Source: CAMQRS01 sp964370065 | Lineage (GTDB): Bacteria > Bacillota_I > Bacilli_A > Erysipelotrichales > Erysipelotrichaceae | NCBI GenBank assembly: GCA_964370065.1 | Contig: CAYJGK010000004.1 | Span: 1-64,000 of the forward strand | DNA: 64,000 nucleotides | Direction of reading: 5' to 3' | Shown here: positions 26,385-34,523 of the stretch, piece by piece | How the letters are laid out: the number at the start of each line of letters is the position of its first letter | Numbering within the stretch: the first letter of the stretch is position 1 | Program-made: the position numbers and the translations under genes | The notes under the pieces: generated by a model | What the model saw: only the letters and a program-made list of their open reading frames with translations | What the model was told of the DNA's origin: nothing | Database searches by the model: none

Positions 26385-27485
26385 TTATACATTAAATCTA
26401 AAGTGCATGACATCTCCATCTTTAGTTACATACTCTTTTCCTTCTAAACGTAATTTTCCTGCATCCTTTACTGCCCCTTCACTACCTAAAGCAAAGATAT
26501 CATCACATGCATATACTTCTGCACGAATAAACCCACGTTCAAAATCTGTATGAATAACTCCAGCACATTGTGGCGCTTTCATTCCTTTTTTAAATGTCCA
26601 AGCACGTACTTCTTGTACTCCTGCAGTAAAATAAGTACATAAGTCTAACATGTGGTAACTCGCCTTAATAACTTTATCCAAACCGCTTTCACTGATTCCT
26701 AGTTCTTCTAAGAAGATAGCTTTGTCTTCTGCATCTAAAGCACTTAACTCTTCTTCTATTTTTGCACACACAGCTACAACATCATTATTTTCACTAGCTG
26801 CTAGTTCTTTTACACGTACATAATACGGATTGTTATCAGGGTTTGAAATTTCTTCTTCACTCATATTAGCAACATAAATCATAGGTTTTAAAGTCAACAA
26901 TTGGAATCCTTTAACAATTTCCATTTCTGTATCATTTAGTTCTACACTTCTCGCTGGTCTACCTTCTTTTAAAGCTTCTTTAATTTTAACTAACACTGCT
27001 TGCTCTGCAATTGCTTCTGCTTCTCTTTGTTTTACTTTACGTTCCACTTTACTTAAGCGATTGTCTACACTTTGTTCATCAGCAATAACTAACTCTAAAT
27101 TAATGGTTTCAATATCACGAATTGGATCTACATTTCCATCTACATGAGTAATGTTATCGTCATCAAAACAACGAACTACATGACAAATCGCATCCGTTAA
27201 ACGAATGTTGCTCAGAAATTTATTTCCTAGCCCTTCTCCTTGACTTGCTCCTTTTACTAATCCTGCAATATCAGTAAATTCAAATGTTGTATAAATCGCT
27301 TTTTTAGTTCCTACAATTTCAACTAATTGATCAACTCTTGTATCAGGAACTTCTACTACTCCTACATTCGGTTCTATTGTCGCAAATGGATAGTTTGCTG
27401 CTTCCACTTGTGATTTTGTTATTGCGTTAAATAATGTTGATTTCCCTACATTGGGTAATCCTACAATTCCTGCTGTTAATGCCAT
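26385..27485 (-). CDS. ychF: Redox-regulated ATPase YchF (OLA1-type P-loop protein)
   Basis: Obg-like P-loop NTPase that prefers ATP. The 366-residue protein has G1 GLPNVGKST (9-17), G3 DIAGLVKGAS, the altered G4 NMSEEE in place of NKxD that explains ATP preference, and a C-terminal TGS domain with AWTFKKGMKAPQCAGVIHTDFERGF. I start at the ATG at 27485, where the canonical MALTAGIVGLPN begins, with GAGAG upstream; the in-frame TTG at 27503 is not needed. Confidence 0.95.
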   Translation of the reverse strand: MALTAGIVGLPNVGKSTLFNAITKSQVEAANYPFATIEPNVGVVEVPDTRVDQLVEIVGTKKAIYTTFEFTDIAGLVKGASQGEGLGNKFLSNIRLTDAICHVVRCFDDDNITHVDGNVDPIRDIETINLELVIADEQSVDNRLSKVERKVKQREAEAIAEQAVLVKIKEALKEGRPARSVELNDTEMEIVKGFQLLTLKPMIYVANMSEEEISNPDNNPYYVRVKELAASENNDVVAVCAKIEEELSALDAEDKAIFLEELGISESGLDKVIKASYHMLDLCTYFTAGVQEVRAWTFKKGMKAPQCAGVIHTDFERGFIRAEVYACDDIFALGSEGAVKDAGKLRLEGKEYVTKDGDVMHFRFNV

Positions 27486-27560
27486 ATTATCACTCTCTTT
27501 CAACTGTTATAGTTTACCTTTTTTTTATGGAATACGCAAGGTAATTTACAAGGAAATAAA

Positions 27561-27590
27561 GAAAAAGCGAACGTCATTACGCGTTCGCTT
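27561..27590 (-). terminator. Rho-independent terminator of the feo operon
   Basis: Stem AAGCGAACG / CGTTCGCTT with an 8-base loop, followed by TTTTC on the minus strand. Lies 53 bases beyond the small Cys-rich gene. Confidence 0.8.
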
Positions 27591-27642
27591 CCGATTGTAA
27601 ATATTTTTATTTCAGGTAGGACTAAAATAGAGGGTTTACTTA

Positions 27643-27792
27643 CTAATCGTGTTTATGTGAGCATTTTTTTGAGCAACTCTTTGCCGATGAGCACCCTACG
27701 CACTTCACACCTTTTCTTTTTTGTATAATAATATAAGCGCTAGCTAATACTAAAATGCCTATAATTATTCCTAATACAATAATATCGTTCAT
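27643..27792 (-). CDS. FeoB-associated Cys-rich small membrane protein
   Basis: A 49-residue protein translated by eye from the ATG at 27792 to TAG at 27643, with AAGGAGAT at proper spacing. It has one N-terminal membrane helix (IIVLGIIIGILVLASAYIII) and a cysteine-rich basic tail with Cys31, Cys34, Cys40 and Cys44 (KCVGC..., SC, KKC) ending SHKHD. This architecture matches the small proteins encoded directly after feoB in many Firmicutes (FeoB-associated Cys-rich family). It is thought to support Fe2+ uptake; mechanism is unknown. Confidence 0.88.
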   Translation of the reverse strand: MNDIIVLGIIIGILVLASAYIIIQKRKGVKCVGCSSAKSCSKKCSHKHD

Positions 27793-27825
27793 TTTGCATC
27801 TCCTTAATCGAGTGCTTGACTCGAA

Positions 27826-29823
27826 TTATTTAGAATTTAATTTATATTCGTTTACTTTCGCATTTCCTTTTTTAATTAAGGATACAACGATTGCACATAA
27901 TGCAATTACGATCGCTAATCCAAGGATAAATCCATCACCTAACGATTGTGTTGTGATTAATGTTCCCATTTGGTAAACAAGGAATGCAGACACATATCCA
28001 ACACCAAGTTGTAAAGCTACTCCACCTAATAACCATTTTTTGCTTTGCATTTCTGAGTTCATCGCTCCAATTGCAGCAAAACATGGCGGTGTAAATAAAT
28101 TGAAAATTAAGTAAGCTAATGCTGATACTGAAGTTAATCCCATGATTGTCGCTACATCACTTGCGCCAGCAACTAATGCTAACTCTTCTGTATCAATAAA
28201 GTTTGTAATTCCATAAACAACGGCTAATGTACCCACTACATTTTCTTTTGCGATAAATCCTGTAATGGCTGCTGCAGCTAATTGCCATACTCCAAATCCT
28301 AACGGAATAAATATGATAGCGAACGGATTAGCTATCGAAGCTAAAATGGAAGTATGTTCCATACCTTCAGCAACTACTTGGAGTTGCCAGTTGAAACTTT
28401 GCATAATTTGTACAACTGCATTACACACTAAAATAATTGTACCGGCTTTAATAATGAATGATTTAGCACGCTCTAACATAGAGATAGTCGCTACTTTTAA
28501 ACTAGGGAATTTATATTCTGGTAATTCTATAATGAAGAATGATTTTCTGTTTTTAGAACCCGTAATACGTTGTATCAATAAGGCACCTAAAATAATAAAT
28601 AAAATTCCTAAGAAATACATTAATGTTCCAACCCATGATTGGTCTTGGAAAAATGCCCCTGCAAATAATGCAATAACTGGAAGTTTTGCACCACAAGGCA
28701 TAAATGGAGTTAACATTGCTGTTGTTCTTCTTTCTCTTTCGTTACGAATTGTACGAGATGCCATAACACCTGGGATTGCACAACCAGTACCAATAATCAT
28801 TGGAATAATTGATTTACCAGATAACCCAACTTTTTTGAAGAAGCGATCCATTACGACAGCAACACGAGCCATATATCCACAGTCTTCTAATAAAGCTAAT
28901 AAGAAATACATAACCATTACTAATGGTAAGAACCCAATTACAGCTCCAAAACCACCGATAATTCCATCTACTAATAATGACTGTAAGAATGGGGATGATC
29001 CTTCTACCTGTAAAGACACCCAACTAGCAAATTGTTCAATATAAGCACCTAAATAATCTGCAATAGCAGGTCCAATATGAGTTTGTGATAAAGAGAAGAT
29101 TCCCCACATAATCACCGCAAAGATTGGAATTCCTAACCATTTGTTTGCAATTACGCTATCTAATTTATCTTGCGCTGTTTTTTCACGTGTGAACACTTTT
29201 CTTGTTTCTACTTTTGCAACTAAATCATTTACAAAAGCAAAACGCTTACGATCTGCCTCTTCTACTGCTTTTTTATCATTTAATTCAATATCACCTTGTA
29301 CATATGGTGCGCTTTGCGTTTGGCTTGCTGCTTCAGTTACAGCTTCCATCAATTCTTTCATTCCTGTTTGTGTAGTAGAAGTTACTTTCACTACTTTACA
29401 CCCTAATAATGTAGATAATTGTTGGGCATCAATTTTTGTTTCTTTTTTCTCAGTTAAATCTGTTTTATTCAATGCCACTACAACTGGAATTCCTAATTCT
29501 AATAATTGTGTGGTAAAAAACAAACTACGACTTAAGTTTGTAGAATCTACGATGTTCACAATTACATCCGGTGATTCATTTTTAACATAAGTACTTGTAA
29601 TACTTTCTTCTGATGTAAATGGTGACATTGAATAGGCACCTGGTAAATCAACTGCTAATGCTGGTTTTGAAGTGAACGTACTTTTGATTGTACTTTCTCT
29701 TTTATCTACAGTTACTCCAGCCCAGTTTCCTGCTTTTTCATTTTTCCCCGTTAACACATTGTACAAAGTTGTTTTTCCACTATTTGGATTCCCTGTCAAC
29801 GCTACTTTCATTTGTTTAATCAT
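27826..29823 (-). CDS. feoB: Ferrous iron transport protein B
   Basis: Membrane GTPase that imports Fe2+. The 665-residue protein has an N-terminal G domain with G1 TGNPNSGKTT (10-19), G3 DLPGAYSM (59-66) and G4 NKTD (119-122), a short GDI-like region, then about eight membrane helices with the conserved GCAIPGVMASRTIRNERERR gate and a second Nramp-like repeat. I start at the ATG at 29823, behind AAGGAGAT; an in-frame upstream codon at 29883 would add 20 residues absent from the family. It follows feoA. Confidence 0.95.
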   Translation of the reverse strand: MIKQMKVALTGNPNSGKTTLYNVLTGKNEKAGNWAGVTVDKRESTIKSTFTSKPALAVDLPGAYSMSPFTSEESITSTYVKNESPDVIVNIVDSTNLSRSLFFTTQLLELGIPVVVALNKTDLTEKKETKIDAQQLSTLLGCKVVKVTSTTQTGMKELMEAVTEAASQTQSAPYVQGDIELNDKKAVEEADRKRFAFVNDLVAKVETRKVFTREKTAQDKLDSVIANKWLGIPIFAVIMWGIFSLSQTHIGPAIADYLGAYIEQFASWVSLQVEGSSPFLQSLLVDGIIGGFGAVIGFLPLVMVMYFLLALLEDCGYMARVAVVMDRFFKKVGLSGKSIIPMIIGTGCAIPGVMASRTIRNERERRTTAMLTPFMPCGAKLPVIALFAGAFFQDQSWVGTLMYFLGILFIILGALLIQRITGSKNRKSFFIIELPEYKFPSLKVATISMLERAKSFIIKAGTIILVCNAVVQIMQSFNWQLQVVAEGMEHTSILASIANPFAIIFIPLGFGVWQLAAAAITGFIAKENVVGTLAVVYGITNFIDTEELALVAGASDVATIMGLTSVSALAYLIFNLFTPPCFAAIGAMNSEMQSKKWLLGGVALQLGVGYVSAFLVYQMGTLITTQSLGDGFILGLAIVIALCAIVVSLIKKGNAKVNEYKLNSK

Positions 29824-29891
29824 AACAATCTCCTTTTTTAAGTTATACAAATCTAACTCATTTCTTAAAATAAAACTGTTCAATGAACAGT

Positions 29892-30104
29892 TTAAATCTC
29901 AATTAATTCAGCTAAATTTCGATCAATATTATAACGCCCATCTTTAATTGCGATAACAAGGCTTTCTCCAACTTTAGAAACTACTGAAATTTCTTCACCT
30001 GAATAACATCCTAATGTGAATAAAAAATCCGTTAACTCTTCATCAATTTTAGAAACTGATTTAATCGTATACGTATTTCCTGAACATCCATTTGCTAATG
30101 TCAT
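29892..30104 (-). CDS. feoA: Ferrous iron transport protein A
   Basis: A 70-residue cytoplasmic SH3-like protein (VSKIDEELTDFLFTLGCYSGEEISVVSKVGESLVIAIKDGRYNIDRNLAELIEI) that regulates FeoB. It is first in the feoA-feoB-small Cys-rich operon, under a promoter containing two identical-type dyads. AGAGGTGAGG precedes the ATG. Confidence 0.92.
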   Translation of the reverse strand: MTLANGCSGNTYTIKSVSKIDEELTDFLFTLGCYSGEEISVVSKVGESLVIAIKDGRYNIDRNLAELIEI

Positions 30105-30157
30105 AACCTCACCTCTTATCTTATCTTAATTCGACTGTAACGTATAATTACAAAGTA

Positions 30158-30186
30158 ATGTTAACACTAGTTAACTTTAATGTCAA
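30158..30186 (-). promoter_or_regulatory. Predicted feoA promoter
   Basis: Minus-strand perfect TTGACA (30181-30186), 17-base spacer, TAACAT (30158-30163). Operator O1 occupies most of the spacer, the classical position for repression. Confidence 0.65.
30161..30174. promoter_or_regulatory. feo operator O1 (predicted DtxR-family box)
   Basis: TTAACACTAGTTAA, an imperfect dyad flanked by G and C (GTTAAC...GTTAAC). Shares TTAAC-NN-TAGTTAA with O2. DtxR-type metalloregulators of streptococci bind similar TTAACT-rich boxes. Confidence 0.6.
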
Positions 30187-30204
30187 TACTTCTGTGCTAA
30201 AAAA

Positions 30205-30218
30205 TTAACCGTAGTTAA
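30205..30218. promoter_or_regulatory. feo operator O2 (predicted DtxR-family box)
   Basis: TTAACCGTAGTTAA, same TTAAC-NN-TAGTTAA pattern as O1. Centres are 44 bases apart, about four helical turns, so two dimers would lie on one face. Positioned upstream of the -35 element. Confidence 0.6.
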
Positions 30219-30241
30219 CTGTTTATAATGTTATAACGATA

Positions 30242-30772
30242 TTAAGATGATACTATAACTTTTAAAGGCATAAAACGTAGCATCTTTTTACATTGTGCAA
30301 CACTATAACTAGGATCATTGGCTAAAACATCTACTAATGTCGTTTTTACTCCTGCTTTTATATCGGTATCATGAAAACCATTTCTTTTATAAAATGCTAA
30401 GCGTTTCACTCTTTGTTCATAATTTTTAGCTTTGGGATCCATTGTTTCTATAAATAATACAATTTTTCTATCCTTATATATATGCTGTATTTTACTTAGA
30501 ATAGCCGAACCATACCCTTTTGAATGAATCTCATCATTGACTGCTATATAAAATAAAAACACTTCCTCCTTATTTTCAATAATTAAGGACAATCCTACAA
30601 ACAGCTCTTTATCATAATAGGCTACAAATTTATAATTTTGTTTCACAGCAGTAATAATACTAATTAACCACATTGCCATTAGCTCCTCTTTGGGAAATAC
30701 GCGCTTCATAAATTTACCAATTTCTTTGTATTCTTTTAATTTTCGTGTAATTCGTTTTCCTCTTAATTCCAT
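30242..30772 (-). CDS. GNAT-family N-acetyltransferase
   Basis: A 176-residue protein with the acetyl-CoA-binding pattern IAVNDEIHSKGYGSAILSKI (V/I-x-x-x-x-x-x-G-Y-G-S/A), a central beta-strand region, and FYKRNGFHDTDI near the C-terminus, typical of GNATs. The substrate is unknown. It ends only 24 bases from feo operator O2, so read-through into feoA is possible; no terminator is visible between. Confidence 0.82.
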   Translation of the reverse strand: MELRGKRITRKLKEYKEIGKFMKRVFPKEELMAMWLISIITAVKQNYKFVAYYDKELFVGLSLIIENKEEVFLFYIAVNDEIHSKGYGSAILSKIQHIYKDRKIVLFIETMDPKAKNYEQRVKRLAFYKRNGFHDTDIKAGVKTTLVDVLANDPSYSVAQCKKMLRFMPLKVIVSS

Positions 30773-30870
30773 TTACTCTCCTTTTATAGTATACCTCTTG
30801 TATACGTAACCACCTTAACATATAGAGTTACTCTATATGCAAGTGATTTTAATAAAATTTTAAATTGTTT

Positions 30871-30902
30871 AAAAAAAGACATAAAACGTGCTTGTTTTAT
30901 GC
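30871..30902 (-). terminator. Rho-independent terminator of the surface-protein gene
   Basis: Stem CATAAAAC / GTTTTATG with a 6-base loop, followed by seven T on the minus strand. Confidence 0.85.
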
Positions 30903-30918
30903 CTTGCTACACTTAATA

Positions 30919-33909
30919 TTAGTGTGACTCTTCTTTTGTTTCAAATTTTTTATTTGTTATTCTAAAAATGTTAAATGTAATTTGAACTATAGTTATTAAT
31001 GCGAATAACCATGTAAATGAATCCCACATTGCCATTGGTTGTGTAAAGTCTTGAGTCATCAATAATACTGTGAATATAACAACTGATGGTAACATATTAA
31101 ATACCGAACCTAATTTAGAAGACTTGTATTCGTTTCCTTCTTCTTTTTTACGTTTAAAGTTAATAAACATGAATACTATAGTTAATACTGTTAAAACTAG
31201 ATTTATTAAGCTCCATGCATCATTTGTATCTTCAACATCATGCTTCACAAGTGTTTCTGTATTCTCGTCATTATTTTCGGATTGTTCATTTTGTACATTT
31301 GTTTCAGGTTGTACTTCTACTACCTCATCTACCTCTACTTGTGGTAGTGGCGTTTGCGGAGATACGGTATCAATAGGTGGAGCGACAACTGGATCTTTCT
31401 CTTCAATTGGTTTTGGTAAAACTGTAACAACAATTGTTTTTGTAATTGTTTCTCCATTGTGAATTGCTGTAAAAGTTAATGTAAATGTCTCCCCAAATTG
31501 AGAAGCATTATTAATACTTTCAATGCTTGTAGAATCAATAGAAATATTATCTATTTTTTCTTGTGTTTCTACAACGAATCCCATTACACCAGATAAATCA
31601 AACGCATCTTTTGTATTAAAGTGCATCGCTTCTTCAAATGTGATTTCGATATCATTAGCCAATAATCCAAGGTTTGGTGTAATTTCTACACTTGTTCCTT
31701 CTACTATCACCATAATTGTCGTTTTTGCATGCATTTCATTTCCCTCTCCATCTACCGTTGTGGATGTAAAAGTTAATGAATAGATTCCCCCTTCTTTAGG
31801 GGCCTTGTTAATGGCTTCTAATTGTTTTGCATCGACTGTGATATCTTTAATAACACTTCCATTTTCCACAATATAAGAGATTACTTTACCATTTGCAATA
31901 GCTTTCCCACTATCTAATGTTGTAGCTGCTTCATTTTCAATTGTAAATCCAACTCCTGTAATGACCAACGTGATGCCATCTGCAGGTGTGATTTGTGTTT
32001 GGTTTCCCTCTACTACTACAATAACTTTTGTTGTGAGCGTGACTTCGCCTTTTGTTACCGTGTATTCTTGTGTATAAATACCTCCAGTAATAGGCGCATT
32101 GTTAATTGTTTCGATATCTGCTACATTTGGTGTAACAACTAGTTGTTCTCCACTCTCCACAACGATTCCTAGTGCTTTTGAGTTTTTTAATGCTGCTTCT
32201 TCATCATAAACATCAGCTTGTTCCCCTGTTAAAGTAAAGCCTTCTGCTGTTAATGCGATCGTATCGCTACCTGGATTACTCGGGCTTACTGGTGTATAAC
32301 TTCCTTCTACTACTACATTAATTGTAGCACTTACTGCAATTTCACTTCCCTCCCCATCTACGGTTGTAGAGGTGAAAGTCAAAGGATAGATTCCCCCTTC
32401 TTTAGGGGCCTTGTTAATGGCTTCTAATTGTTTTGCATCGACGCTAATATCTTCTACTTTATCGCCTGTTTCTACAATTATTGATTGCACATAACTTTGC
32501 ATAATGGATCCACTAACACTCAGTTTTTTTGCTTCTTCGTTTTCCATGCTAAATCCTTGGGCTGTAATTGCTAATGTTATATCACTACCCACCGTAATAT
32601 CAGTTTGTGTCCCTAAAACTACTACATCTACTACTTTATTAGCTGTTTTATCATTCTTAGCTGCCGTATATTCTTGCTTGTAAAACCCACCTGTAATAGC
32701 AGCTTGGGTAATCTTTTGAAAATAAGAATCCACCGCATCTGTTGCAACAGTTTCATCCGTTTCTATAACCGTTGCAATGGGCTTACCCAATGTAATTGCT
32801 ATTGTTTCATTATAGCCCTTAGCTTCTTTGTTTTCTAATGTAAATCCTGTTGCCTCCAATTTAAGGTTGATTTCTAAAATTGGTTCAACAATTACTTCAA
32901 CTGTAATTGTCGTTGTAACGCCATCTTTTGTCACATAGTATCTTTGGAAGTAATTCCCGCCTGTGTTTGGCGCATCATTAATAGCTTCAATATCTTTTAT
33001 GTCAGGTGTCACTGTTAAATGTTCTCCCGTTTCTACAACGAGACCTTTTGCGTTTCCACTTAATAGAGCCATTGCCGCATCATAGCTATCAGCTTGTTCT
33101 GCAGTTAGCGTAAATCCATCTGCCGTTAACCCTATCGAATGACTATTAGAATCTTCTGGAGTAACTGGATCGACAGCTGTGTATGTCCCTTTTACGACTA
33201 CGTTAACTGTTGTGCTAGCTGTAATTGTCATACCACTAGCATCGACTGTTGTAGATGTAAACGTTAATGGGTATATACCACCTTCTTCTGTTGCACTATT
33301 AATATCCGTAATTTGCGTAGCATCCACTGTAATATCTGTGATTGTTACTCCTGTTTCAACAATCATTGATTGTACAAAACTTTGAGTCATAGCAGTTGTA
33401 GAGTTTAAGTATTTTGCTTCTTCGTTTTCCACACTAAACCCTTGTGCTGTAATTGCTAATGTAACATCACTTCCTGGTGTAACCGTAGTTTGCGTTCCTG
33501 AGACTACTACATTTACTACTTCACTTGGAATTGTTGTAGGAATACCATCTTTAAATAGAGAGAATTTTTGTGTATAAAATCCCCCTGTAAAGGTAGCGTT
33601 TTTTATCGTTTCAATGTTTGCTGTATTCGCCGTTGCTACTAAATGTTCTCCACTCTCTAGCACAATATCTTCTGCACCTGCATTCGTTAATGCCATTTCC
33701 GAATTGTATAAACTAGCTTGGGCGGCTGTCAATGTAAATCCTTGCACTGTCAATTCTGCCTCCACTGTTTTCACATTCATAAATTCTGCTGTTTCATTTG
33801 TTTTTTCTATTGGAGTTAAATCATTTGCTAATAATACTAGACCTTCTATATTGAAAATCAAAGCAACAACCATACTCACTAACAATAGTTTTTTTAATAT
33901 AATTTTCAT
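30919..33909 (-). CDS. Large surface protein with eight Ig-like tandem repeats and C-terminal membrane anchor
   Basis: A 996-residue exported protein of unrecognised family. It has a signal peptide (KIILKKLLLVSMVVALIFNIEGLVLLA), eight repeats of 91-107 residues (about 49-146, 147-253, 254-344, 345-441, 442-547, 548-645, 646-745, 746-840), a Pro/acidic linker (~841-898), then three predicted helices (~899-918, 936-952, 964-983) separated by a KRKKEE loop. Each repeat follows the pattern ...GFTL/GFS-[TE]-..-EA..., then [IV]VE[TS]G, [IL]..IN.A, GGIY, and a terminal VVVxG strand. There is no LPXTG motif. Two repeat classes alternate imperfectly (R1, R3, R6 versus R2, R5, R7), pointing to duplication of a two-repeat unit. 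The start ATG lacks its own ribosome site and is coupled to a short upstream reading frame. Role in adhesion or wall attachment is inference only. Confidence 0.75.
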   Translation of the reverse strand: MKIILKKLLLVSMVVALIFNIEGLVLLANDLTPIEKTNETAEFMNVKTVEAELTVQGFTLTAAQASLYNSEMALTNAGAEDIVLESGEHLVATANTANIETIKNATFTGGFYTQKFSLFKDGIPTTIPSEVVNVVVSGTQTTVTPGSDVTLAITAQGFSVENEEAKYLNSTTAMTQSFVQSMIVETGVTITDITVDATQITDINSATEEGGIYPLTFTSTTVDASGMTITASTTVNVVVKGTYTAVDPVTPEDSNSHSIGLTADGFTLTAEQADSYDAAMALLSGNAKGLVVETGEHLTVTPDIKDIEAINDAPNTGGNYFQRYYVTKDGVTTTITVEVIVEPILEINLKLEATGFTLENKEAKGYNETIAITLGKPIATVIETDETVATDAVDSYFQKITQAAITGGFYKQEYTAAKNDKTANKVVDVVVLGTQTDITVGSDITLAITAQGFSMENEEAKKLSVSGSIMQSYVQSIIVETGDKVEDISVDAKQLEAINKAPKEGGIYPLTFTSTTVDGEGSEIAVSATINVVVEGSYTPVSPSNPGSDTIALTAEGFTLTGEQADVYDEEAALKNSKALGIVVESGEQLVVTPNVADIETINNAPITGGIYTQEYTVTKGEVTLTTKVIVVVEGNQTQITPADGITLVITGVGFTIENEAATTLDSGKAIANGKVISYIVENGSVIKDITVDAKQLEAINKAPKEGGIYSLTFTSTTVDGEGNEMHAKTTIMVIVEGTSVEITPNLGLLANDIEITFEEAMHFNTKDAFDLSGVMGFVVETQEKIDNISIDSTSIESINNASQFGETFTLTFTAIHNGETITKTIVVTVLPKPIEEKDPVVAPPIDTVSPQTPLPQVEVDEVVEVQPETNVQNEQSENNDENTETLVKHDVEDTNDAWSLINLVLTVLTIVFMFINFKRKKEEGNEYKSSKLGSVFNMLPSVVIFTVLLMTQDFTQPMAMWDSFTWLFALITIVQITFNIFRITNKKFETKEESH
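31780..31836 (-). repeat. 57-base direct repeat, copy A
   Basis: Identical to 32386-32442 and exactly 606 bases (202 codons, two protein repeats) away, inside R7. Encodes the KQLEAINKAPKEGGIY segment. Confidence 0.9.
32386..32442 (-). repeat. 57-base direct repeat, copy B
   Basis: Identical to 31780-31836 and located in R5. Identity at DNA level in a region that otherwise has diverged indicates recent duplication or gene conversion. Confidence 0.9.
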
Positions 33910-33938
33910 ACTTGTTCACAATGGTATATAGTAACCAT
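33906..33938 (-). CDS. Leader reading frame (10 codons) upstream of surface protein
   Basis: Reads ATG GTT ACT ATA TAC CAT TGT GAA CAA GTA then TGA (MVTIYHCEQV). AGGAGTAATA lies just upstream. Its TGA overlaps the ATG of the surface-protein gene (ATGA), and the main ATG has no Shine-Dalgarno of its own, so translation reinitiation is likely. A small AATGGT / ACCATT hairpin (33920-33939) spans it. Confidence 0.5.
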   Translation of the reverse strand: MVTIYHCEQV

Positions 33939-33998
33939 TATTACTCCTCTCTTTTTAATTTTTGCATAACGCTTATTTATCATTTTTAAATATAGATT

Positions 33999-34039
33999 AG
34001 TAACATATGATTTCTCTTATATTTTAATCCTATGTTACT
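33999..34039. repeat. 9-bp inverted repeat upstream of the surface-protein gene
   Basis: AGTAACATA (33999-34007) and TATGTTACT (34031-34039), perfectly complementary with a 23-base spacer. Possible operator in the promoter region of the surface-protein gene. Confidence 0.6.
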
Positions 34040-34108
34040 TCCTCTATTTGGGCTGACCACAAACCAGCAATTTTGCTTTTCTAAAGTTTGATTTTGAGGT
34101 TCTTTTAA

Positions 34109-34270
34109 TTGAAAAGAAAAACAAATAATAACGCTGGTTTTTACAAGTTGATTAAGGCCTTTATTCTTACTTGTATTGTATTTCTACTTGGTCTTTGTTT
34201 GATATGCCCTATCAACAATAAGTTAATTCTGTCAATAACGCACATTGTAAGAAATATTATTACCGAATAA
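34109..34270 (+). CDS. Possible 53-residue hydrophobic small protein, TTG start
   Basis: A plus-strand frame from TTG (34109) to TAA (34268-34270). Product begins with a basic segment (KRKTNNNAGFYKLIK) followed by about 17 hydrophobic residues (AFILTCIVFLLGLCLIC) and a short polar tail. TTTTGAGGT lies 9 bases upstream. Signal peptide-like or single-span membrane protein. The TTG start, small size and lack of recognised family keep confidence low. Confidence 0.3.
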   Translation: MKRKTNNNAGFYKLIKAFILTCIVFLLGLCLICPINNKLILSITHIVRNIITE

Positions 34271-34311
34271 AACTGTGTATTATCTTGAATCGATTATTAT
34301 CTATTTCTTGT

Positions 34312-34336
34312 ATCTCCTACTGTTATAGTAGGAGAT
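34312..34336. repeat. 10-bp hairpin after the possible small gene
   Basis: ATCTCCTACT / AGTAGGAGAT with a 5-base loop and no T-run on either strand. Could end the small plus-strand transcript or be regulatory. Confidence 0.5.
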
Positions 34337-34498
34337 TACTTTAGCAGTATACAATAAACGTTTTTACTTTTCAATGCGTATACTTCGAATTTCAAACTTT
34401 ACTGACAATTGTCATTTCATCTTGTGAATTTTCTTGTTTAAAAATGCAAAATTACAAAATATTTACTATTTATTGTTAGAACAAATTTATATTTAAGC

Positions 34499-34523
34499 AA
34501 AAAAAAAGCCAATTAAGGCTTTT
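34499..34523 (-). terminator. Rho-independent terminator of purB
   Basis: Short stem AGCC / GGCT with loop TTAATT and a run of at least seven T on the minus strand, directly after the purB stop. Confidence 0.7.

Larger units (their letters stand above)
33939..34522. other. Long intergenic region upstream of the surface-protein gene
   Basis: About 580 bases. It includes the AGTAACATA ... TATGTTACT inverted repeat, a possible 53-codon plus-strand gene at 34109-34270, a 10-bp hairpin at 34312-34336, and the purB terminator at the right edge. Nothing else coding was found. Confidence 0.65.

Noticed and set aside
28265..29044. 259-codon plus-strand frame opposite feoB
   Set aside because: Mirror frame of feoB; composition reflects the antisense of membrane helices.
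31780..32442. Repeats as a possible CRISPR array
   Set aside because: Only two copies at 606-base spacing inside an open reading frame.
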